Notes under the pieces: generated by a model | What the model saw: the letters and a program-made list of their open reading frames with translations, nothing else | What the model was told of the DNA's origin: nothing | Database searches by the model: none | Translations under genes and position numbers: made by a program | Part shown: positions 1 to 7,111 of the stretch, piece by piece | Position numbering within the stretch: the first letter of the stretch is position 1 | Layout of the letters: each line of letters begins with the position of its first letter | Assembly (NCBI GenBank): GCA_017449975.1 | Contig: JAFSYK010000021.1 | Span: forward strand, 1 to 64,000 | Source: Bacteroidales bacterium | GTDB lineage: Bacteria; Bacteroidota; Bacteroidia; Bacteroidales; P3 | Reading direction: 5' to 3' | DNA: 64,000 bases

Positions 1-138
1 GGTTGCCACATTCGCCGTGCTGTAGCTGGCTTGCTCTTTTGCAGTTGCCGTAATTGTGGTCAGCAGCGTTTCCGTCTGCGCCATAGCCATGCCGGTCGTA
101 GCCAGCACAGCCAAAATCGTAAGTAAGATTTTTTTCAT
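1..138 (-). CDS. Secreted protein, N-terminal fragment (cut by window edge)
   Basis: The ATG is at 138-136 on the minus strand and the frame stays open to base 1, giving 46 residues. The start MKKILLTILAVL is a basic n-region plus hydrophobic core ending in GMAMAQ, a typical Sec signal peptide with cleavage after AMA or AQ. The mature part that remains (TETLLTTITATAKEQ) is too short to assign to a family. This could be any exported Bacteroidota protein. The 283-bp gap upstream holds a CACGAAT palindromic repeat. Confidence 0.7.
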   Translation of the reverse strand, partial: MKKILLTILAVLATTGMAMAQTETLLTTITATAKEQASYSTANVAT

Positions 139-171
139 GATGTTATAGTTTTTGATTGATTAATGATATTT

Positions 172-252
172 GTGAATTTTCGTGATTTTTTTTTGAACAC
201 GAATCTCACTAATCAAACGAATGTATTCGTGCTAATTCGTGCAATTCGTGTT
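172..252. repeat. Palindromic CACGAAT/ATTCGTG repeat
   Basis: Several copies of ATTCGTG on one side (about 223-250) and of CACGAAT or ACGAAT on the other (about 196-222) form a long imperfect palindrome that begins GAACACGAAT and ends ATTCGTGTTC. A related element lies at 1395-1452. The rest of the 139-421 gap shows no gene; a purine-rich stretch near 295-380 has no recognisable function. Confidence 0.7.
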
Positions 253-421
253 CGTTTCATAATAGGGACAAAACAAAGCCGCCCCGCCGCCCATGGTGGG
301 CAGCAGGGTGGTGAGTGTCCAACAATAAATATAGGGTTTCCTCCCTTCCCGTTTACAAGACCAGCAAACTGGGGGGGGTAATAATCAGCGTGTTATGAAT
401 ATCGCAGCAAAGCATGGCATA

Positions 422-700
422 CTACATTCCAAACAAATCAGCGTGAGTGCCGGTACGCATTAGCACAAGTTGCAACATGAGGTCGTCCTTGCGGTACATC
501 AACAGCCAGTTGGGTTGGATGTGGCACTCGCGGAAGCCGCGGAACTCGCCCTTCAGCGCGTGGTCCTTGTTGGCGGCCGGCAATGGCTGGTCGGTGGCCA
601 GCAGTTTTATGACCTCGTTGAGTTTCTCTTCGGGTAGGTTGCGGCGGAGCGCCAGCTTGAGGTCGCGCTTGTACTGCGACGTGAAGACAATCTGCCTCAT
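422..700 (-). CDS. YafQ-family type II toxin (mRNA interferase)
   Basis: This 92-residue protein of the RelE/YafQ fold should cleave mRNA on the ribosome when free of its antitoxin. Residues lining up with the catalytic set of E. coli YafQ are visible: H47, H60, an N64-W65 pair where YafQ has Asp-Trp, H86 in GTHADLF, and F90. The Asp-to-Asn change at 64 is the only visible difference. I chose the ATG at 700 because it overlaps the antitoxin stop in an ATGA junction; an upstream ATG at 739 would run far into the antitoxin. It forms a two-gene operon with the antitoxin. Confidence 0.85.
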   Translation of the reverse strand: MRQIVFTSQYKRDLKLALRRNLPEEKLNEVIKLLATDQPLPAANKDHALKGEFRGFRECHIQPNWLLMYRKDDLMLQLVLMRTGTHADLFGM

Positions 701-888
701 GCGTGTACCTGTTTGAGATAGTCCTCGAAGCTGTCGCACACGGTGACATTGCCCCTGCGGTAGTCGGCGATGGCCTGCATCGTGTCGTCGTAGCCTTTCT
801 TTTCCTTTGCGCCAAGGGTGAGGAGCACGCCAATCAGCTGCTTGATGGCACTGTTACGTCCGTCGTATTCAAGTGTTATTGTTGCCAT
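697..888 (-). CDS. Antitoxin partner of the YafQ-like toxin
   Basis: This 63-residue protein sits immediately upstream of the toxin and overlaps it by 4 bp (ATGA), the usual antitoxin-first order. The N-terminal part (MATITLEYDGRNSAIKQLI) is clearly related to the antitoxin at 1467-1667, which shares the pattern MAT-T--YDGRNS----LI---L-LGAK. The C-terminal part differs, as expected for the toxin-binding region. I do not recognise a ribbon-helix-helix motif with certainty, so the function comes from position and the paralogue. It presumably neutralises the toxin and may repress its own promoter. Confidence 0.75.
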   Translation of the reverse strand: MATITLEYDGRNSAIKQLIGVLLTLGAKEKKGYDDTMQAIADYRRGNVTVCDSFEDYLKQVHA

Positions 889-911
889 GGTAATTCGTTT
901 TAAGATTTCTG
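889..911 (-). promoter_or_regulatory. Conserved leader of antitoxin 1
   Basis: Read on the minus strand, the bases before the start codon (ending TTAAAACGAATTACC) are nearly identical to those before the second antitoxin (TTAAAACGAATTATC at 1668-1690). The shared leader suggests duplication of the control region and possibly common autoregulation. Confidence 0.5.
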
Positions 912-961
912 CTCTTATAACGCAACAAGAGTTTGATTATTGTGTATGTTGCAGAAAAAAG

Positions 962-989
962 CCGCCCCGCGCCTCAAAGCGCAGGGCGG
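962..989 (-). terminator. Rho-independent terminator after toxin 2
   Basis: The stem CCGCCC plus GCGC, loop CTCAAA, then GCGC and GGGCGG is followed on the minus strand by a run of T (the A-run at 955-960). It lies 34 bp past the stop of the gene at 1024-1365. Confidence 0.75.
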
Positions 990-1023
990 TCATTCATCTG
1001 CGACTAATGTGCGTTACATTTCG

Positions 1024-1365
1024 TCATTTGTCTTCTATTTCCTTTACCAGTTGGCGCAGATAGGCATCGGACACGTTACTGATTTCGGCTTTGTCGTAGA
1101 TGGACATCAGTGTAATCGTAAGATCGCATTCCGACTGCTGCACATTATAGGTTATCACCCTTGCACCACCGCTTTTGCCTTTGCCCTTCGAGGCGATGTC
1201 CATGCGGTGTTTGTAGGTGTTGCCGCCGAGCGGAGTGCCGCCGAAGGGGTTGCGCTCCAGCTCGTCGAGGAACGCGTTGTAGTCGTCTACAAACAATCGG
1301 TATTTCTTGGCCAACGCTTTGGCGCGGCGCTCGAACTCGGGGAGATATTCGAAAGCAACCATCAT
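1024..1365 (-). CDS. RelE/ParE-superfamily toxin
   Basis: This 113-residue protein begins with a helix pair typical of RelE/ParE folds (FERRAKALAKKYRLFVDDYNAF) and continues with a beta-sheet core containing GGARVITY and LTITLMSIYDK, which fits the RelE/HigB-like group. It is not close to the YafQ-like toxin at 422-700, although the two antitoxins are related. The antitoxin lies 101 bp upstream instead of overlapping, and the gap contains a CACGAAT palindrome and a -7-like box. Two adjacent ATGs (1365 and 1362) are possible starts. A RelE-type nuclease role is inferred from fold and context. Confidence 0.7.
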   Translation of the reverse strand: MMVAFEYLPEFERRAKALAKKYRLFVDDYNAFLDELERNPFGGTPLGGNTYKHRMDIASKGKGKSGGARVITYNVQQSECDLTITLMSIYDKAEISNVSDAYLRQLVKEIEDK

Positions 1366-1366
1366 G

Positions 1367-1374
1367 CAAAGGTA
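1367..1374 (-). promoter_or_regulatory. -7 box TACCTTTG before toxin 2
   Basis: It matches the Bacteroidota -7 consensus TAnnTTTG on the minus strand and ends only 1 bp before the first ATG. If functional, the toxin transcript would be leaderless or nearly so. No clear -33 box is seen. Confidence 0.35.
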
Positions 1375-1394
1375 ACCACTAATTATTCGTTTTA

Positions 1395-1452
1395 TTTGAA
1401 CACGAATTGCACGAATAACACGAATAGTAATTCGTTAGATTCGTGTTCACAA
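1395..1452. repeat. Second CACGAAT palindromic repeat, inside a toxin-antitoxin gap
   Basis: It begins GAACACGAAT and ends ATTCGTGTTC like the element at 172-252, with shorter inner repeats of the same unit. It separates the antitoxin at 1467 from its toxin at 1365. Confidence 0.7.
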
Positions 1453-1466
1453 CTAATTATTAGAGG

Positions 1467-1667
1467 TTATTCAAAGAGATTTCGTGCGTTCTTGCGGGCT
1501 TTGCCTGCATGCAGTTCGTCGAAGGCCGTGGTGAGACTTTCCTTCACCATCTGCTGTTCCGCGCTGGGGCTGCCCTGCTCAATCTTCGCTCCAAGCGAGA
1601 GCATCGCCTCTATGAGGTGCCGCATCGTGCTGTTGCGCCCGTCGTAGGATATTGTCATTGTTGCCAT
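1467..1667 (-). CDS. Antitoxin of the second module
   Basis: This 66-residue protein is paralogous to the antitoxin at 697-888 over its first 30 or so residues (MATMTISYDGRNSTMRHLI then LSLGAK) but diverges after that. It precedes a RelE/ParE-type toxin gene. The shared N-terminus should be the DNA-binding or dimerisation part; the divergent C-terminus is where a different toxin would bind. Function is inferred from position and paralogy. Confidence 0.7.
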   Translation of the reverse strand: MATMTISYDGRNSTMRHLIEAMLSLGAKIEQGSPSAEQQMVKESLTTAFDELHAGKARKNARNLFE

Positions 1668-1690
1668 GATAATTCGTTTTAAAGTTTCCG
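1668..1690 (-). promoter_or_regulatory. Conserved leader of antitoxin 2
   Basis: It is nearly identical to the leader at 889-911 directly upstream of the other antitoxin and probably contains the ribosome-binding and operator region shared by the two modules. Confidence 0.5.
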
Positions 1691-1761
1691 TGATAATAAC
1701 GACAGCATGCCGAAATATTGCATCACGATGACATTATTTCTCTGAATATAGTTGACACAAG

Positions 1762-1790
1762 CGGCGGCGGCTCCCTGTGGAGCCGCCGCC
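1762..1790. terminator. Strong GC hairpin between di-haem gene and antitoxin 2
   Basis: The stem GGCGGCGGCTCC, loop CTGT and stem GGAGCCGCCGCC form a 12-bp perfect hairpin. It lies about 60 bp past the stop of the gene at 1852-3432. There is no clean T-run on the minus strand, so it may be a terminator or a barrier between the operons. Confidence 0.5.
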
Positions 1791-1797
1791 TTTCATT

Positions 1798-1852
1798 TGT
1801 CTTAACTACTTAACTACTATCTACTTAACTACTGTCTACTTAACTACTGTTT
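1798..1852. repeat. TTAACTAC short tandem array
   Basis: It alternates units TTAACTAC and TNTCTAC over about 50 bp and ends at the stop codon (1852-1854) of the di-haem oxidoreductase gene. Same family as 3435-3469, 21917-21936 and 62254-62290. Confidence 0.85.
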
Positions 1853-3432
1853 TAAATTGCATTGATAAACTTCACCACAGCGTCGCGGTCGGCTTTGCTG
1901 AGCTGGCGGAATTTTTCCACGCTCCAGCGGGCGTCGCTCTGGCCGCCCTCACGCGAGCAGCCGTGCCACATGATGGCTTCGATGACGTTGCGGGCGCGGC
2001 AGTCGTGCAGACGGTCGGCATGGCCGGAGCAGATGGGAGCCAGGCCGCGTCCCCACAGCGGGGTGGTGCGGCACCAACCGGTGCGGATGTCGTTCTTCAT
2101 GAAGAGGCGGTGCTGCACCATGTCGGTGTAGGGCCATATCTTCTGGTGCGGATAGCGCGGCAGGCGCACGTCGCCGTCGGAGAAGAAACCGTTGGGGTCG
2201 GTGAAACGGTCGTCGCCGGTCTCCCAGCTGGGACGGTGGCATGCGGTGCAACCAATCTCGCGGAACAGCTTGCGGCCACGCTGCACGGTGGCGTCGCTGA
2301 GGTTACGTGCGGCAGGCACGGCCAATCCACGGTGCCAAACCATGAAGTTGACATAATCCTGGTCACTCATCTCGACGGGCAACTCGGTGCTGGTGAGGTA
2401 GTTGTAGATATCCTGCTGCACGTTGCCTGTTTTGTTCCACTCAGGGAAGTACTGGTAGAACTGGGCCTGCACATCGGGGTCTTGCGAGGCGGCGGTGGCG
2501 TAGATGGAGGGGTCGAGGCTGAGGTAGTGCTTGCGGCGGTCGCTGCGGGTGACGTTGGTGATGTTCCAGATTGCGTTGGCACCGGCGGCATCCTGCAAGG
2601 GACCGCGGCTGAGGGCGTAGGTGAAACGCTTGGGATGGGTGGTGTTGCCGTAGAGCGACGCCCAGTCGCCGCCTGCCCAGATGGCGGGATTGAGGGTGGC
2701 TCCGGCCTCCTGCTCACGCTGGTACTGCGCCTTCAGCGAGTCGTCGGGGATGGCGTCGAGCAGCCCCGTGCCGTAGATGCCAATGGTGCTTTCGAGGCGG
2801 AAAGCCAGTTGGCCGTAGGGCGTGGAGAGCGGGGCATAGAAGGCATCCTCGGGGATGGTCACCTCGGGATAGATAAGGTCGTAGGTCTCGCCGTCGGGGA
2901 AGGTGTTGTTCCAGTCGTCGGTGTAGGGCAGCCAGGCGATGTTGATTTTGCTCTCATCGATGGAGGGCTTGAAGGGCGCCACCGCCTTGGTTTGCGGCAT
3001 GCCGGCCACGGAGCTCTCGTAGGCATTGGTGGCGCTGTTGTACACCACCAGTAGGTAGCCGTTACCCCAGTCGTCGGCGCGGTAACGCTCCATGCGGCGG
3101 CCATGGCCGTAGCCGGGGTGACAACTCTCGCAACTAGAGCGCACATAGAGAGGTCCGAGGCCGTTGAAGGGCGGGTTGTTCTGCGTGACGGTGTGCTCGA
3201 AGAACATCTCTCCGTATTTGAAAGCGTTGACCATACCGGCGTTCTCAACGGCGGGCGTGGGATCTTCGTAGGCCGATGCGCTTTGGTTGAAGGTGGTGCC
3301 CAGAAGGCCACCGGCGTAGGTCTCTTCGTCGATACCAGGCTGCGGTTGCGGTGTCGGCTCCTCTTCGCGGTTGCAGGCGGCGAAACTTATCGTCAGTGCA
3401 ACAGCTGTAATAAATAACGTTGTCTTTTTCAT
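1852..3432 (-). CDS. Di-haem oxidoreductase lipoprotein (thiol oxidoreductase, DUF1111 family)
   Basis: This 526-residue lipoprotein has a signal peptide and lipobox ISFAAC with Cys20. Two c-type haem motifs are visible: CESCH at 101-105 and CTACH near 396. The C-terminal part (TTPLWGRGLAP, then a helix with IMWHG and DAVVKFINAI) follows the DUF1111 family, which resembles di-haem cytochrome c peroxidase (MauG-like). It is the third gene of an operon after a porin and an imelysin lipoprotein, 35 bp downstream of the latter. That association is typical of iron-uptake loci, so a periplasmic redox role in iron handling is likely. The substrate is unknown. Confidence 0.88.
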   Translation of the reverse strand: MKKTTLFITAVALTISFAACNREEEPTPQPQPGIDEETYAGGLLGTTFNQSASAYEDPTPAVENAGMVNAFKYGEMFFEHTVTQNNPPFNGLGPLYVRSSCESCHPGYGHGRRMERYRADDWGNGYLLVVYNSATNAYESSVAGMPQTKAVAPFKPSIDESKINIAWLPYTDDWNNTFPDGETYDLIYPEVTIPEDAFYAPLSTPYGQLAFRLESTIGIYGTGLLDAIPDDSLKAQYQREQEAGATLNPAIWAGGDWASLYGNTTHPKRFTYALSRGPLQDAAGANAIWNITNVTRSDRRKHYLSLDPSIYATAASQDPDVQAQFYQYFPEWNKTGNVQQDIYNYLTSTELPVEMSDQDYVNFMVWHRGLAVPAARNLSDATVQRGRKLFREIGCTACHRPSWETGDDRFTDPNGFFSDGDVRLPRYPHQKIWPYTDMVQHRLFMKNDIRTGWCRTTPLWGRGLAPICSGHADRLHDCRARNVIEAIMWHGCSREGGQSDARWSVEKFRQLSKADRDAVVKFINAI

Positions 3433-3434
3433 TT

Positions 3435-3469
3435 GTCTTAACTACTTAACTTCTGTCTACTTAACTACT
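3435..3469. repeat. TTAACTAC short tandem array at imelysin stop
   Basis: Units TTAACTAC, TTAACTTC, TGTCTAC and TTAACTAC fill the gap between imelysin and di-haem genes and contribute to the imelysin stop codon at 3468-3470. Confidence 0.8.
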
Positions 3470-4622
3470 AATTATTACGTATTGCATCAATTGCCTCGCC
3501 GAGGGCATCGCTCAGTGCGGCACAGGCTTCAACAGCCTCACCGTTGACGGCCTCGCTGTAATGCAGGGCGAAGGGAGCGGGCATGGCGTCGATTTTGGCA
3601 AGCGCGTTGTCGATGGCGGCCAACACTTGGCTGTCCAAACCGGCGTTGAGGCTCTTCAAATAACTGTGCAGTGATTTGCCCTCGTCGCGCTGACCCTCGA
3701 TGCCACCCATATAGGCATTTTGGATGCTGATGATGTTGTTGCGGAAGTCGGTGATGGACATATAGCTGTAGGGCGACTCGATATAGGTGACGTCCTCGCC
3801 GTGCCAGGCGGCGTAGATTTTGCTGCTGCCCACCTCGTCGGCGATGTCGGAACAACCCTGCAGGATGGCCATCAAGGCAGCGGCACGAGTGCCGTAGGTG
3901 CTGCCAGCCACACCAGCGTTCTTCAGGTTCTCGCCATAGCTGTAGTTGCCACCGGCCACGGTGTACGGCATCTCCAAGTCGTCGAGTTTCTCGATATGCG
4001 CAGCGGGAGCAGCATCGCCGAGCCAACCCACCTCGAGCTGATAGCAGCGGTTGCGCAGGTCGCCAGCCACCGCCACCACATATCTCCACTGGTCGGCGGT
4101 GATATCGTTGGCACTGCGGGGCTGGCCGTTGCGGAACAATATGTACTCAATGCCGTGGAATCCCAGCAGGGCGTTGCCTAGTCGCTCGCCGGCCACCACG
4201 TCGCCTTTCTCAGCGTCGAGGGCTTCCAGCATGGCGGGGCTGTTCATCAGAGTGTTGAAGGCATCCTCATCGAGAGGCCAGCTGTCGATGTGGGGGTCGA
4301 TGCCGAAGTCGCCGGCAGCACCGAAGAGGAAGGCTTCGCTCTTCTCCCACTGTTCGCGGGCGGCGAGGAAAGTCTCGCAGGCCTGCTGCACACCGGCGTC
4401 CGTGGGGTTGGCCTTGAGGGCGGCCAGCTGGTTGGCCAGCGCCTCGGTGTTGGCGGCCAGCGCCGTGTAGGTGGGAGACACCGTGTGCTCCACAAACTGT
4501 TCGACAATGGCTTGCGCCTGCAGGTCGTCATCTACGACATCGTTGTTGTTCTCTTTCTCGCACGAAGCGAGTGTCAGGGTGGCCATCAGCGCCACCGCCA
4601 AAGTTCTGAATAAATGCTTCAT
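3468..4622 (-). CDS. Imelysin-family (peptidase M75 / IrpA-like) lipoprotein
   Basis: This protein of 384 residues starts at the ATG at 4622 (MKHLFRTLAVALM), which gives a signal peptide with lipobox LTLASC; an upstream ATG at 4643 would only add seven polar residues. The imelysin signature GxHxxE is seen as FHGIEYILF, and an N-terminal helix pair FVEHTVSPTY is typical of the family. Imelysins are surface or periplasmic proteins tied to iron acquisition; the family name suggests a peptidase but most members have not been shown to cleave peptides. It lies 44 bp after the porin gene and before the di-haem gene, so the three probably act together. Confidence 0.88.
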   Translation of the reverse strand: MKHLFRTLAVALMATLTLASCEKENNNDVVDDDLQAQAIVEQFVEHTVSPTYTALAANTEALANQLAALKANPTDAGVQQACETFLAAREQWEKSEAFLFGAAGDFGIDPHIDSWPLDEDAFNTLMNSPAMLEALDAEKGDVVAGERLGNALLGFHGIEYILFRNGQPRSANDITADQWRYVVAVAGDLRNRCYQLEVGWLGDAAPAAHIEKLDDLEMPYTVAGGNYSYGENLKNAGVAGSTYGTRAAALMAILQGCSDIADEVGSSKIYAAWHGEDVTYIESPYSYMSITDFRNNIISIQNAYMGGIEGQRDEGKSLHSYLKSLNAGLDSQVLAAIDNALAKIDAMPAPFALHYSEAVNGEAVEACAALSDALGEAIDAIRNN

Positions 4623-4643
4623 AATATTATTGTTTTTAGTCAA

Positions 4644-4672
4644 GTCTATAACCTATAACCCATAACCTATTT
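4644..4672. repeat. CTATAACC short tandem array at porin stop
   Basis: Units CTATAAC, CTATAAC, CCATAAC and CTAT run across the gap between porin and imelysin genes, and the porin stop (CTA at 4667-4669, read as TAG) lies inside the array. Confidence 0.75.
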
Positions 4673-5989
4673 CTTAAAGAATCCCGCCCAGGTCACCCCT
4701 ATGGCGCAATAGGGCTCATTGTTGTACTGGCTGGCCAACAGTCGCACGCCGCCTTCGACCTTGATGGCGATTTCGGGCAGCGGATAGTAGTTCACTCCCG
4801 CGCTCACCACCTGCCGTTCGGCCCACTCCACATCGGCCCACCCGTCGGCGGGGACGAAACTGTCGTAGTGGTCGTAACGTCCGAAGAGCCAGAGTTTGGA
4901 TTGTTTGATTGTCGGATTGTTTGATTGTTTGAATATCTGGAGCAAATCAACCCCAGCTTCAATCGAAGCGTCCCAGGCATTCTCGCCCACAGCGGTGTGA
5001 GGGTAGGGGTTGCCGGTCATCGTCGTCTGGTTCTTGTTGCGGGTGCTGATAAGGCTGGCATCGCCCAGATGGCCGTAATCCACATTTCCACGAACCACCA
5101 GCCAACGGTTCTTATAGGCAAAGTCGAAACATCCTATCATCAGGGTTCCTGTGGCGCCGTGGTAGCGCGAGGTTTCGGGATACACCGTCGTCGTGATGTC
5201 ATTGTTGAAGGTGTTGCCCACATAGCCACTCAAGCTCAGTCGCAGGCCTTTCACGCCCGACCAGTCGACACGTGCGGCACCAGCGAGGCTGTTGGCCGGA
5301 CGGAACTCGTAGGGCGAGGCACTCCCGTTGTGCACCCATCCAGCATCGTTGAAGAGGTTGCTGTTAAGCGCCGGCAGCAGCTGCACCTCGTAGCGCCAGC
5401 TGCCCGCTTTGCCCCACAGGCTCACGCCCGTCTCGTGCCAGGTGCAGGGCATGATGGTGTTCTCGCCTTCGGGGCGGTAGAGACCGAAGAACTGCGTGGG
5501 CAGGTGGTTGCTGTTGGTCATTCCCACCGGCACCACTATATGTCCCGCGCGCACATTCAGATATTTATTGAAGCTTTTCTGCACCCAGAACTGCTCCAAC
5601 GCCACCTCGCCACCGCGTTCAATCTCCTGCTCGAACTCGCCCGTCTCCTCCGTCTCCTTCTCCACGGCGGCTTCTATGCCACCGTGCTCGAACTCAATCT
5701 CCGTGCCGATGCTCCATCCGTGCCCGAAGTCGTAACCCAGCATGATGACGGCGTGCGGCAAGTCGAGCCGCGAATAGGAGGGAGCGTCCTTGTAGCGGTC
5801 GGCATGCGAGTAGCGGAACACATTGTCCGAATAGAAATGGCGACTGAACACCGCCTCGCCGTAGCCACCGATAGTGAGTCGCGAGGTGCTGTCTTTCGCC
5901 GTCTTTTGCTCGTTTTGCGCAGAAAGAGCAGGGGCAAACAACATCATCCATGCGGTGCAAATAGCAATAAAACAATCTTTTATATCCAT
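4667..5989 (-). CDS. Outer-membrane porin-like beta-barrel protein of iron locus
   Basis: This 440-residue protein begins with a Sec signal peptide (MMLFAPALSAQ). The body has the alternating pattern of an outer-membrane beta-barrel, for example RLTIGGYGEAVFSRHF, VIMLGYDFGHGWSIGTEIEFEH and FWVQKSFNKYLNVRAGHIVVP. It ends IGVTWAGFFKK with an aromatic near the terminus. It is the first gene of the operon with imelysin and the di-haem protein, so it could be the outer-membrane route for the locus. An odd stretch at residues about 352-365 (FKQSNNPTIKQSK) is encoded by a short tandem repeat. Which solute it passes cannot be told. Confidence 0.75.
   Translation of the reverse strand: MDIKDCFIAICTAWMMLFAPALSAQNEQKTAKDSTSRLTIGGYGEAVFSRHFYSDNVFRYSHADRYKDAPSYSRLDLPHAVIMLGYDFGHGWSIGTEIEFEHGGIEAAVEKETEETGEFEQEIERGGEVALEQFWVQKSFNKYLNVRAGHIVVPVGMTNSNHLPTQFFGLYRPEGENTIMPCTWHETGVSLWGKAGSWRYEVQLLPALNSNLFNDAGWVHNGSASPYEFRPANSLAGAARVDWSGVKGLRLSLSGYVGNTFNNDITTTVYPETSRYHGATGTLMIGCFDFAYKNRWLVVRGNVDYGHLGDASLISTRNKNQTTMTGNPYPHTAVGENAWDASIEAGVDLLQIFKQSNNPTIKQSKLWLFGRYDHYDSFVPADGWADVEWAERQVVSAGVNYYPLPEIAIKVEGGVRLLASQYNNEPYCAIGVTWAGFFKK
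4896..4934. repeat. In-frame TTGTTTGA tandem array inside porin gene
   Basis: Four units close to TTGTTTGA (39 bp) encode FKQSNNPTIKQSK on the minus strand. The composition differs sharply from the GC-rich flanks. Confidence 0.75.
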
Positions 5990-6013
5990 ATTATTCTTCT
6001 TTGATTCCTGCTA

Positions 6014-6021
6014 CAAAGTTA
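6014..6021 (-). promoter_or_regulatory. -7 box TAACTTTG for the porin operon
   Basis: It matches TAnnTTTG on the minus strand, 25 bp upstream of the porin ATG at 5989, leaving a short leader. No Fur-type operator is evident by eye. Confidence 0.55.
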
Positions 6022-6351
6022 CCACCACAGCAAAAAGCCAACAATAGCCAAAAATGGTGATTTTACTTTCATTGCATCCCTACTCTTGAATAACACTTTA
6101 ACTTGGTCTCATTTTTGTCACCATTATGAAGTTTTCATAGATTATGCTGATATTATTATTGTAAATAAGTAAATAATAGGCCGTAATGAAAGCGATTCTG
6201 TTCCAGGCACCAAAGAGATTTTGCAAGTAGTTCAAAATGAACGAAAAAGCAAAATCTTTCTTTTCTTTTATATCTCAAATTTGGTCATAATTTGGTCATA
6301 TTTAAAAAAAAGGAATGAAAAAGGGGTGTCAAATGTAATGAACCCCGAAAG
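6022..6351. other. AT-rich gene-free stretch
   Basis: About 330 bp upstream of the porin operon with no convincing coding region on either strand. It contains a direct repeat of AATTTGGTCAT at about 6279-6301 and poly-A runs. It is bounded on the right by the GC-rich repeat array. Confidence 0.6.
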
Positions 6352-7035
6352 CATACGGGGGCTTTGCATACGGGGGCGTTGCCCCCGCCTAAGGTCTTGT
6401 GCCCCTGCGGGGCGGATTGGACTAATTGGGGCTATGGCGGGCGTACACGGGGGTACGCCCCTACATCGATTGGGCGCTGCGCGTTGCATGCGGGGACTTT
6501 GCATACGGGGGCGCTGCCCCCGCCTATGTTCTCATGCCCCTGCGGGGCGGATTGGACCAATTGGGGCTATGGCGGGCGTACACGGGGGTACGCCACTACA
6601 TCGATTGGGCGCTGCGCGTTGCATGCGGGGGCGATGCATTCGGGGGCGCCACATACGGGGGCGTTGCCCCCGCCTAAGGTCTCATGCCCCTGCGGGGCGG
6701 ATTGGACTAATTGGGGCTATGGCGGGCGTACACAGGGGTACGCCCCTACATCGATTGGGCGCTGCGCGTTGCATGCGGGGGCTTTGCATACGGGGGCGCT
6801 GCCCCCGCCTATGTTCTCATGCCCCTGCGGGGCGGATTGGACTAATTGGGGCTATGGCGGGCGTACACGGGGGTACGCCCCTACATCGATTGGGCGCTGC
6901 GCGTTGCATGCGGGGGCGATGCATTCGGGGGCACCACATACGGGGGCGTTGCCCCCGCCTAAGGTCTTGTGCCCCTGCGGGGCGGATTGGACTAATTGGG
7001 GCTATGGCGGGCGTACACGGGGGTACGCCCCCTAC
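6352..7035. repeat. Higher-order GC-rich hairpin repeat array (135/150-bp units)
   Basis: Five copies of a block that includes GCCCCTGCGGGGCGGATTGG begin at 6401, 6536, 6686, 6821 and 6971. The spacings are 135, 150, 135 and 150 bp, so the array is a duplicated 285-bp dimer plus a fifth copy. Each block carries three potential hairpins: GGGGGCGTTGCCCCC, GCCCCTGCGGGGC and a GGCGTAC...GTACGCC element. Blocks are joined by variable GCATACGGGG or GCATGCGGGG linkers. Every period is a multiple of three, which leaves long open frames (6221-7072 and 6364-7080) that I do not regard as genes. Confidence 0.85.
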
Positions 7036-7092
7036 GACTTATTGGACCAATTGGACCAATTGGACCTATTAGTCTTATAGGAGCTATAGGAC
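7036..7092. repeat. TTATTGGAC-type short tandem array
   Basis: Nine-bp units such as ATTGGACCA repeat and then change to CTATTAGTC and TTATAGGAG. It adjoins the GC-rich array, whose own blocks contain the related stretch ATTGGACTAATTGG. Confidence 0.75.
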
Positions 7093-7111
7093 TTTTTCTT
7101 CCTGAAATTTC

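Noticed and set aside
1777-3054. A 425-codon plus-strand open frame over the di-haem gene
   Set aside because: It is a shadow of the real minus-strand gene, which has two haem motifs and a lipobox.
6221-7080. Two overlapping repetitive open frames of 283 and 238 codons
   Set aside because: They exist because the repeat period (135 and 150 bp) is a multiple of three and the DNA is GC-rich. Both frames read the hairpin repeats, with no ribosome-binding site or protein-like core.
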